A DNA stretch of 64,000 bases. Source: Pilatotrama ljubarskyi (lineage: Eukaryota > Basidiomycota > Agaricomycetes > Polyporales > Polyporaceae). The position numbers were made by a program, and so were the translations under genes. Below the pieces are notes generated by a model. That model made no database searches. It saw only the letters and a list, made by a program, of their open reading frames with translations, and was not told the DNA's origin. Numbering within the stretch: position 1 is the first letter of the stretch; every line of letters starts with the position of its first letter. The stretch spans positions 62,001 through 126,000 of the forward strand of contig MU277698.1 of NCBI GenBank assembly GCA_022385805.1. The letters run 5' to 3'. This document shows, piece after piece, positions 48,044-57,247 of the stretch.

Positions 48044-49165
48044 TCAGTACGGCCGGTCATGATGCGAAGATGGATTGCAAGAGCAGCTAACCTCGCCGGC
48101 GTAGTGACCATAAGCAGGTTGGAAGAGCCTAAACTCGATACCCCGAGCTTCACAGAACGAGTACAGCTCACGCACGTCTTCCATCTCATCGTGCTTCTCT
48201 GCGTATCGTCGACGATGGTAGCTGAGGACGCGGAAAGACCCGTCGGAACGTCGGTGGTAGGTCGCGAGGCCGTCCGCGATATCACGGTATGGCTGTTCGC
48301 TGACGTCGCGCAAGGAGATGTGGATGATTCCAGGGGGCAGCCGGCTCAAGGCGGACGCAGATGTGCGGGTCGATTCCGTGGCGAATTCCCGAAGGGATGG
48401 CGCCAGCAAGGACAGGTCCTCATCTGCACACGTTGCGTCGGTGGCCAAAGAAAGCAGACGAGCGCCGACGCCTGACACCGCGAGCGTCCCTAGCTGGAAG
48501 CTCGGACACCTGATGTGTAGGACCTGTAACGTCTCCCTTGATGTGCCTGACAATAACCACTCTGGGAAAGCGTGGGTTTCCCGATATCCGCAGGAGTAGC
48601 GCAGCTCGTGGAGCCGTAGGGCTGGCAGCGGCAGACCCAGCGACTCTGGTGTCGCCTGCAGAGCACCCTGGTAGTCGACTTCGAGATACCGCAAGGAATC
48701 CTCGTAGATCTTGAGGAGCTGCAACATCGGCCGAACATGATACGTCCTGAGGCGAAGCGCCTCAACTCGTGGACCTCGTACGATGCGGCTGAGAACGTTC
48801 GCCCGAAAAAAAGCATGGTGGACACGTAATTGGATCTCGCGAAGGTTGGGGCATAGCTCGATGAGCTCGCCGTATACCTCCTGATGGTCGACAACCATGG
48901 AGAGCATCCGCACTGATTCTCGCAGATAGACGAGATGCGGGAGGTTGGTCGATGACTGTGTGACGGCGTCCTTGAAGATTTTGCATTGAGCCGCCCCTCC
49001 AAGTAGAGCGACGTGGGCGAAGAGTAGCCTCTGCGCGATTGGACGCCAAGCGTGGCACACGCGACAGTACCTCTTCAGCCATTTATAACGCGGGAGGAGG
49101 TCGTCATATTGCGCTTCGTCCAAGATCGCGATGACCAGTTCATTCGGCAGTATTTGCACTGCCAT
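48044..49165 (-). CDS. F-box/LRR-like protein
   Basis: One uninterrupted frame of 373 residues. The N-terminus (LPNELVIAILDEAQYDDLLP, then CRVCHAWRPIAQRLLFAHVA) has the F-box-like pattern common in Agaricomycetes, and it is followed by irregular leucine-rich repeats such as LIELCPNLREIQLRVHHA and LRYLEVDYQG. Such proteins usually act as substrate adaptors of SCF ubiquitin ligases; the target is unknown. An intron near the end is possible (GAG|GTTAGC in the last 15 codons), which would change the Cys/Ser/His-rich tail. The ATG at 49165 directly precedes the F-box. Confidence 0.75.
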   Translation of the reverse strand: MAVQILPNELVIAILDEAQYDDLLPRYKWLKRYCRVCHAWRPIAQRLLFAHVALLGGAAQCKIFKDAVTQSSTNLPHLVYLRESVRMLSMVVDHQEVYGELIELCPNLREIQLRVHHAFFRANVLSRIVRGPRVEALRLRTYHVRPMLQLLKIYEDSLRYLEVDYQGALQATPESLGLPLPALRLHELRYSCGYRETHAFPEWLLSGTSRETLQVLHIRCPSFQLGTLAVSGVGARLLSLATDATCADEDLSLLAPSLREFATESTRTSASALSRLPPGIIHISLRDVSEQPYRDIADGLATYHRRSDGSFRVLSYHRRRYAEKHDEMEDVRELYSFCEARGIEFRLFQPAYGHYAGEVSCSCNPSSHHDRPY

Positions 49166-49628
49166 ATATCAGGGTCTCGTCAACGTGAAGGCTGCCAAAC
49201 GAGCGTTGGGTAACAAGACTGCTCACTTTCAATCTGTGTGCGACTCTGGCTATCTGCTATGGTGGAAGAGCAGAAGCAAGAGTAGCTTGCAGCATTGCAT
49301 GACAAGCGGTATACTGCGCGCGTAAGCTGGACTGGAGTTCACATGTCAAGTCGATGATACCAGCTGACCGCGGCGGTTAGGCTACCAGCCAATGGACGGG
49401 ATCGGTGCACGGTATGTATGTAAGTATATGACCGCTGTCAGATGATATAATCCCAGGACTGCATGGTCCTCCCGTCCATCATGCTGTCGAAGGCAGGGAG
49501 AAAGTACATTGCTTGATGCAAATAGTATGGACTGTAGCATATCAACAAATAAGTCACGTCGACGAAGGAGATCCTCTACCGGGGGAGCTATAGGAGAACG
49601 ACATAGATATGAGACGTAGCGGGGGAAA
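49166..49628. other. Intergenic between the F-box gene and Set2
   Basis: About 460 bases holding the F-box gene promoter and the Set2 3' flank. No other feature was recognised. Confidence 0.45.
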
Positions 49629-52600
49629 CTATGAGCCGACAGGCACCGCACTCCAGCTGGAAGACAACGGCTTCTGGAGCTCCACATCCCATGCCGAGTC
49701 ATCATCCTCTTTCGACGACGCTCGATGCCGTATCCTCGGGTCAGCGACAAGAGTTGGCGACGTCTCGCCCGAGCCTCCCTCCTCTGGGCTCCCGGACCCG
49801 GACGCCCGATCATCATCGTCGCCGTGGTCGTCGTCGTCGCCATCGTGAGGGTCGAGGTCCATGACATCTGCGACGGTCGCTGCGGAGACGATGGAGTCAT
49901 CCGCGCCGCCATGGCCGTCGGGTGTTGATGATGAGCCCGCAGCCGACGACGGTTTCCGTCGCTGGCCGGACTTCTCGAGTTTGCGCAAGATCTTCGCAAT
50001 GTACTCTTTTGCGAACTTCTTGATCTTGGTTGTCTTCTCGTCCGAGAGTGAGTCCAGCCGTCCGTCCTTGTAGCTAGACGATTTCTTCTCCTTCTCCGCG
50101 ATCGTATGGGTCAACTGGGATGCGGATATCAGCGTTGTCCACGTCGCACAAAGTTGTGGCTCAACGTACCTCCTTGGCATATTTCTTGAAGAGGTCGTGG
50201 TCCATCTGGTCCTTGTACTTGGACATGCACTTCACGACCACGGCGCCAATGAGCTTCAACAACCGCTTCTCCTTGTTCGCCTCCTTCTCTTCTTGCGACA
50301 ATTTCTTGTGCTTGGACGAGTGCTTCTTCCTATGCGACCTATGTCCACTACTGGATCCAGGCTGAGGTTCCGGTGCCGCTTTCTTTTCCGCCGCCGCCGC
50401 TTCTGCAGCAGCCGCAGCCGCCGCGATGATAGCAGCTACATCTTGCTGCCTCCGGGCCTCCGCAGCCCTTCGCGCGAGCTCCTGCTGGTATGGACTCGGC
50501 ACGACTTCGTATACAGCCGGCGTCTGGTCGTACTTGGGCGACTTGGGCCGCGTGCGCTCTCGCTGCTCTGAGGGGAGCTTGAACTCTGGGAACTCGTCTT
50601 CTGGGCGAGACCGCTTCGACGGACGCTCATCATCCGAGTCGTGATGCAAGACGAGAACGGGTTGTGACACATCCTCTCCCTCCTACCGCTGAGTTAGTTA
50701 CGACGAAGGGACGGCGAACGTACCAGACTCACCCCTTTCACACGCTTCGGTATCCTGTATGCGTACTCGAGGTGCTCCCATTGCTCCAGTAGCTGCGAGA
50801 AAGGTTAGCGAGTGCACTTCAGTGTTGCTGGTATGTAAAGCTCCACCTTCTTCGCGAGCGCCGAGACCGTCTCGTTCTCGGATTCGGTGCATTGTCGGAC
50901 GGGAACGTTGACTCTCGAGTCTTCGACCTTGTTGCGCTGAATGAGTGGCCATGTACTCATACACTCCATAGCCTAGAAGGTAGCTTCAGCAACCTAGCGG
51001 AGTGGGCCAGACAAGCGAGAGCTTACAAGTGTTTGGACTTCCACGTCGTTCATATAGTCTTCCAAGATGTTCGTCATGACACTGAAGCCTCGCAGACGCA
51101 TAATTTGCCGCAGCGCAGCCAGGTCTTCGGTGAGCTAGCATAAGATGAGCAGATCAGCACATAGGATACAAGGGGCGGACTTCAATGCATCTCACCTTGA
51201 TACGCATCAACAGCTTGACAAGGACCTTTCTGCTCTGAGTTTGGCGCAGGGCTTGAACGACCTTTGGCACATCCCTGAGGACGATGGGCTTGAGATCGGG
51301 CTGGAGAAGATCGCGTCAGCTTCAGTGATAGACAGCGCATGTACTGGACATACGATGAAGTCCTCATCGAGCTTCTTGCCCTTCTTCTTCTTCGTTCCCT
51401 TCAGACCGTACATCTCCACGTCCTCCGCGATGCCGAGCGCTGGTGACAGATATCAGGCGCCCACAGCAAAGAGCATCCACAAGGCGACGACTTACCGTCC
51501 AGGTACAGATCATCCATCGCTGCAAGATCTGTCTGGGTCTTGCCACCGATGAATCCGACGCAATTTGGCTCGCCACAGTAGCATGGCTGTGCGTCATGAC
51601 TATACGCACGCAAGCGGTCAGCATCCGTCGCCGATTGAGGCGGCCATAGCGCCGTACCCGTAACGGTCGACATTGTAGTTGAACGTCAGCTCCTCGTTCT
51701 GCTTGATGGTTCGGCTGGCGAAGATGCCCATACGGACGTGGCTGCCGACAGTCCACTTTGCGACATAGCAGTTGGGATTGCAGCTGTGGTTGGCGAACCG
51801 CCCGATACCGCCCCGCTTGGTAGCGTCAATGTACTATGTTCCTCCGGTGAGCATCACTATGCACTCTTCACCATAAACTTGCTCACCTCATCTTTCTGGA
51901 GCGCCATGAAGTAGAAGTGTCGAATCCCCTCTTCCGCATATTGCCGCATGCGTTTGAGAAACGACGGTTGACTGACTACGTCCCCGACGTATTCGTAGAT
52001 GAATGCATCCCTATCTCGACTGTAAGCGCCGGGGATACGATCAACGTGAATCAGCAGAGCGCACTTCGGGATGTCTGCCGCTGCTCGAAGACCAAAACCC
52101 TTCATCTCGGTCTTGACAATCTCGATCGGAGCATACTGCTTGCGCTGGAAGCTACAGTGGGAGTGAGCACGCCAAAAAGTCGGACGAAAGTGGGCCATAC
52201 CGTTGGTTCTGGCAGTATGCGCGACATCGGCAATCCTCCGGGAGACACTCCACCAGCGTGAGACGGTTGATACAGTCTGAATCGTGGCCGCAAGCAACAG
52301 AGGGGTCGTCGACGCCTATGTACGCGTGTAGAAGGTGCGAGTGTGAGCAAGGCAGTCGCGAATATGAGTCACTTTAGCAGAAGCAAAGATGTGTTGGGAC
52401 AGGGTTCAGACCCCCGACCCGTTGTCTGGAGCACCAGGGGCCCAAGACGGTACTCGGGAAGACATTCGGCGAGGAGAAGAGTCCGAAACACAATGTCAAC
52501 AGCGCAACTGCTCGCAACCAAGTGCGAAAGAAAGCCAACTACGACCATGCCGTACTTAGCGTGGCTGCGTGCGAATGGCGCGCTACAGAGCAAAGGCAGA

Positions 52601-53177
52601 CGACGAGCTGGCTCTGGACGCTGCACGTTGCATGGTGGTCCCAGCGCAGTGTGCGGTCGCATGGAGGTACGACGGGTCGGGGAAAGTGAGAGGAGACGAG
52701 TACAAAATTTGGAGGGACGGGGGACGAGATGAGGAAAACGGACTGACCGTGCTCGTACTGGCAATCACACGTCATGCTCTCCAGGGCCTCCCTGGATTTG
52801 CCTAACGTACCATACTGGTAGTGGTTCTCTGGGATCTCAGTGAAGGTTTGTCGAGCCTCTTCCTCCGCGCGAGGGAGATGTCCAATCAATTGCACGGGTG
52901 CCTTCGGGGGTTTGCCCTTGGACTTGGACGATATGGGTGGTGTAGCGGACGGCGTGGTCTTGAGGGCCGCATACTCCATCTTGTGTTCAATGGATGCGCT
53001 TCGTGACATGTCGGGCTCCGTGCTATCCTCCTTGACGGTGACCGAGCCGAACGAGTCAACCATTTCCTCCTCCTTCACGATGGCGGACTCGACACTCTCG
53101 GCTTTGACAGCATCCGAGTCGAAGAGGAGGGCGGCGGATGCTTGACTGTGGACCTGGAGTTCGGTCATGGTTGACAT
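49629..53177 (-). CDS. set2: Histone H3 lysine-36 methyltransferase Set2
   Basis: The protein, roughly 850 residues, starts [19 protein letters not shown] at 53177. A cysteine-rich AWS domain is visible ([10 protein letters not shown], then [20 protein letters not shown] and [12 protein letters not shown]). The SET domain follows ([76 protein letters not shown]) and a post-SET CxCxxxxC ([11 protein letters not shown]). The C-terminus carries an Ala/Glu-rich helix and an SRI domain ([20 protein letters not shown], then [19 protein letters not shown]) that binds the phosphorylated CTD of RNA polymerase II, and ends in an acidic Asp/His tail. Set2 methylates H3K36 during elongation. The intron splitting the AWS region (52747 to about 52314) is about 430 bases, far longer than neighbouring introns. 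Not every central junction was checked. Confidence 0.92.
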
Positions 53178-53535
53178 ATCGTGGTCCGCAAGTCTATGCA
53201 ATATAATGGGTCTTGGTATATAGCAGAGTACCTGCTGGGTCGTGAGATGTTAGCTGCTCGGATGTGCGCCGTAGAGTTCGGCGTGCTGCAAGCTTTTGGC
53301 GACAAATAAGTTAGGGTCGCAGAGCAAATATGAAAGCTTGCAGGCGAACGAAGGCAGGAGAGAGCAGAGCCCGGTAGAGAAAGACGAAAGCAAGACCCGA
53401 GTGCGTCTGAGTCCGAGTCCGCGCCGAGGTCGTCGTCCAAAGCCAAAGGACGCTCGCACATAGACGCCCGTGCTGGTCTTCATTTGACCACGAAAATCCC
53501 CCAGCCACAAAACTCGCCGTGAGCCGTCGACCCCC
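53178..53535. promoter_or_regulatory. Bidirectional promoter between Set2 and A49
   Basis: Only 358 bases separate the start codons of two divergent genes, so they must share this region. It contains a TATATA-type element near 53216-53223 (on the Set2 side) and CT/AG-rich tracts toward the A49 start. Confidence 0.6.
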
Positions 53536-55197
53536 ATGTCCGCCGCCGTAGCCAGCAAGAAACGAAAGAGAGATGCGGAGGACGCGGGGAAGGCGACTCT
53601 GACACTCAGCACGCAGCCGGCGAGTCAGGTCGGACCTGTGCTGGGTAAGTACTTTGCTGTACGGACGCGTCCACCATAAAGCCTCAGGCTCACCATTGTT
53701 CCAGCCAGTTTTCCATCGCTTGAGCCGCCAAAGTCAACGCCTTTCAAGTGTTATGTGCAGAAAGGCGCAGACAAGAGCGCTCCGTTCGAGACGCAGCCCA
53801 CCATCATCGCAGGTGAGGCGGAGACAGTAGAGTTCTTCACCGCAGACGGGCCACTCTCGTCGACGGGTTGCAGGTGTGTAGCAATACATGCTCCATGATC
53901 TTCCCGTCGCTAAGCTTCCATGAAGCTATATGATTGGCGTTCATGACAAGCGCACCAACACCACGACTTTGCGCCCCGTCCCCCTGCACGTCCTCACTCG
54001 GCAGGTCAAGGCGCTCAAGAACCTTAAGCCGATCGAAGTCTCTACTGAGGAGCGTATGGCCCAGCGCAACAATCTCGGCGAGGCATTCGGGACGAAGAAG
54101 GCTAAAGCCGCAATTCGCGCGCGCGAGCGCAACCGGGTGGACATCGACGCCATGAAGAATGTGGCTGGCCATCTGCAGGACACGATCATGCAGAACACGG
54201 AAACACTCCCTACCGCGGGTGAGTGGTTTTCATGATCGCTACACCAATACAGGACTGACGCGCTACTCACATATAGAGGAAGCGAAGGCTACCGCAGACA
54301 GCAGCCGCCTCATACCTCCGTACAACGCGGATGCGCAGACGCCTGGGGATGTTTACGCGCTGCACGACATGATCCCGGAAGCCGAGTTCAACGCACTCCC
54401 CATCTCTGCATTCAAGTCCGCGAAGTCGGACCGGGATCGGATCGCGTTGTTGCCCTTCAACAGATCCGACTGGCTCAAGCTTCAGCTCAAACTGGTCTAT
54501 AGCGCGCCCAAACTGAATAAGACCGAACTGTCTGTGCCTTAGTCGCGTTTGTGCACGTTCAAGCTTCTAACTTCGCTGCAGGAAACTTGTATACTATATC
54601 TCCACCATGATGGCGTTCTTCAAGAACTCGAGAAACGTCGGGGACAAGGACGCTCTGCAGCAAAAGCTCTCCGGCGTTCCTCCTATCGTACTTGACGGGC
54701 TTATATCCCGGTTTACGGAGACTGAACGCAGTACGAACAAGTATGCGATGAATTCTCCTTTCGTCATCTCTCCAGTATTGACCCAATGTCGCAGGCCCAA
54801 AATGACCCCTCAGACGGAAACGATGCTCCTGACCTACATGTTCGCGCTATGCCTCCGTGTCGAAGACTACGCAGCTGATGTAGAAACGATCGCTCACGAC
54901 CTGAGTATGGCACCCACAAAGTGAGATATCTCTTTCTTCACTTACAAACGTACTGTCTGACTGTTTACACCCAGAGTCATGAACCTGTTCAAGTCTCTCG
55001 GTATGTCACCCTACGAGGCCTATGGGGTGCTTTGGTTGGTGTCACTCACTTCCATATCAGGCTGTACCATCAAGAAGCTTGGCCCCAACGAGCTCAAGGA
55101 GCGCGGACTGCCAGACAGCGCTGCAGAGACCAAGCGGGCCGTCCTCAAAATCCCTCTCGAGTTCCCAAAGAACAGGGTCAAGCGTGCAAGGCGATGA
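53536..55197 (+). CDS. rpa49: DNA-directed RNA polymerase I subunit RPA49
   Basis: About eight exons encode roughly 420 residues starting MSAAVASKKRKRDAEDAGKA. The N-terminal half is the dimerisation domain that pairs with A34.5 (SLEPPKSTPFKCYVQKGADK and YMIGVHDKRTNTTTLRPVPL). The linker VKALKNLKPIEVSTEERMAQ and the C-terminal tandem winged-helix region (YYISTMMAFFKNSRNV, LTYMFALCLRVEDYAADVET, VMNLFKSLGCTIKKLGPNEL) are typical of A49. The protein ends in a basic NRVKRARR tail. A49 supports initiation and elongation by RNA polymerase I in the nucleolus. Junctions at DGPLSSTGCR/YMIGV, NKTEL/KLVYY and TNK/PKMT keep frame. It is divergent from Set2. Confidence 0.92.
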
Positions 55198-56344
55198 TGG
55201 ATTTCTATGTCGTTATATCCCTCTGGTGCTGTCTTTACCTCTCACTCTATACATGCACGTCGGCGGCATCGCCGGCGTTCTTCCTGACTCTCAGACGCGG
55301 GAGGTCGACTATGCAGGCGGAGTCAAGTATGCGCCGTCCCAGGTATGTGAAGTTATCATCGACCAGCCCCGTTGAGGGGTGTGAGATAAGTACATGAGCT
55401 GGAGGACAGCGGCGCACCATGAAGCTTTGAAGACGCGGAACGGCCATTGGGCCCAGCTCAATCTTCCGCGTGCGGAGCCAACGGGTATTCGCGGGCAGCG
55501 CGATCAGGGGTGATCATTGCCCTGGATGTATTTGCAAATAAGCGATCGACGTACATTGTAAGTACCACACATACGACGTCTCCGGCTCAGAGCGGACGGA
55601 GGTCTCATTATGGGTGCCTGTGTATCGGGTTACGGCTGTGCAATGTGAGTCAATTACTGCTTACACTTGTGAGTCGGTGACGCTCAGCAACGCTATTGGG
55701 CTCAGGTTTCGGTGAAATTGGAGTGGAGGAGTGTATCGCCTGTCGCTTGGCTGAAGCTCCGGTCACGTCGGAACCCATATGCTCCCTTTCTTCGTGACCC
55801 CAGACATGTTCGTGATTCGCGGAGACGTGAAACGCACAGCACTCCACGCAGACCGTCTCGTCTTCCGGGAGCTCCGGTGGCCTGCTGGCCAAGCTCGTAC
55901 TTGTCGGCTGTGGCAGCACTTGCCGACCCGAGCAAGACCGATATCAATATCGCCAAAGTGGTTCGCAGTCTCACCCGCCGTATGTCGGTGGCAGGCTATT
56001 TACCGGATGTATTACTGATTCATGAGGCTGAACACATCAATTGGCAAATTCGAGAGGAGCACAGAGCAGCTGACATCGTGAAGAGGATTCACCCCGCTCA
56101 ACAGCGGCAATCGTTGTCAATCTGTGTCGCATTCATGACCTGGGCCGACCCGCTACTCCCCGTACGCCAACTCAGAAGCACAGGACCTGAGATTTGGCTC
56201 ATAGGCTCGGTCGCCCGAGCATACGGGCTCACTCCACGCCTACTCAACGGCAAGGTATTTAAAGGGGTAGTCTTCGGCTCTCCATCCTCATCATCAGCTC
56301 CCGCTCTCAGTCTTCCAACCCAGCCTTGACCCAGTCTCCCCCAG
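55198..56344. other. Intergenic between A49 and the small secreted protein
   Basis: About 1.1 kb. A plus-strand frame at 55712-56329 (205 codons) overlaps the probable promoter of the next gene and resembles no protein I know, so I treat it as chance. A TATTTAAAG element at 56256-56264 is the likely TATA box of the secreted-protein gene. Confidence 0.5.
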
Positions 56345-56396
56345 GTGAGTCAGCAACATCTGCAGTCCGCCTCTTCGCCCATCTCATTCCTCGCAG
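56345..56396 (+). other. Probable 5' UTR intron of the small secreted protein gene
   Basis: A GTGAGT donor at 56345 and a TCGCAG acceptor ending at 56396 define a 52-base intron of the standard size, 33 bases before the ATG and about 80 bases downstream of the TATA-like element. Confidence 0.5.
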
Positions 56397-56429
56397 AACG
56401 AGCCCCCAGCCCTAACAATCACTGCCACG

Positions 56430-56824
56430 ATGAAGTTCACCGCTGCCTTCGCTGCTCTCGCCGCCTTTGCCGTCTCCCAGGTGTCGGCCAACGCATCCAT
56501 CGTTCGCCAGTATAACGCGCTCGGCGCGACCGACCAGGCGGCCCTACACAACTGCCTCGACAACTACCGCTGGGACAACTGGGTGAGCATTCATGCTACC
56601 ATCACGACTCCGGATGCATGTATTGACGCTCGTTGTTCGTTGCTCAGGACGGCCAGGACTGCGGTGGCCGTGGCTGGTTCAAGGGCAGCCACAACTACAA
56701 GAACCCGCTGAACTGCTACGACGCGTGTGCGGGCCTACTTGTTCAGGCTATCAACCAAGGCGCGTCGGACGTCGAGTGCGACGACTTCGAGGGTAGCGCG
56801 AAGTGCTGGATGGGCTTCCATTGA
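56430..56824 (+). CDS. Small secreted cysteine-containing protein (109 residues)
   Basis: Two exons (56430-56582 and 56648-56824) encode 109 residues. Residues 1-20 (MKFTAAFAALAAFAVSQVSA) are a clear signal peptide with a likely cut after VSA. The mature part of about 89 residues has six cysteines (in NCLDN, DCGGR, NCYDACAG, VECDD and KCWMG), enough for three disulfides, and several Trp/Gly residues. I do not recognise the fold; it is not a hydrophobin (no CC pairs and only six Cys) nor an obvious cerato-platanin. It may be an effector-like or wall-associated protein. A TATA element and a leader intron upstream suggest strong, regulated expression. Confidence 0.8.
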
Positions 56825-57247
56825 GAATCGCCTTGGGCTCCTGCCTCAACGTTAGCGGTAGTCCTGTTACGTGCTCTCTAATCCTAGACCAATCTGGAAT
56901 CATGTTCTCCACAATGCTTCGGCTAATATCACGGTGAGCGCAGCTCGCGACCACAGGCATCTGCATAGCTGTATGGTGGCCTCCGCCGAGCAGGTCTTGG
57001 AGATTAATTAGTCCTAGATGTGCTGGAAGTGATCTCAATCTCGGACGCGCACCTCAGCAACACATTTGGTTTGTACATTATATTGCCTTCTCAGCTATGC
57101 TCGTATCGTACACACATGCAAGGGAGAGTGAGTAAGGAATGTGGTGATACTACAGATGCGACTAATGATGAGGAACCATGACTTCATGAGATACTTTCGT
57201 CAAAGTAACGGGTAATCGTACAAGGGTCGTCATAACACGGTGGAAAT
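56825..57247. other. Convergent spacer between the secreted-protein gene and the BAG gene
   Basis: About 420 bases, AT-richer than the genes, fitting 3' untranslated regions. No gene recognised. Confidence 0.45.

Noticed and set aside
52343..52732. A 129-codon plus-strand frame inside the long Set2 intron
   Set aside because: Arg/Ser-rich with no motif; kept only as part of the long-intron observation.
55702..55974. A minus-strand frame whose translation begins like a signal peptide
   Set aside because: It begins with GTG rather than ATG, has no upstream ATG exon that I can splice to it, and the rest is Arg-rich without secreted-protein features.
55712..56329. A 205-codon plus-strand frame before the secreted-protein gene
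   Set aside because: It runs over the TATA element and transcription start expected for the downstream gene and shows no recognisable motif.
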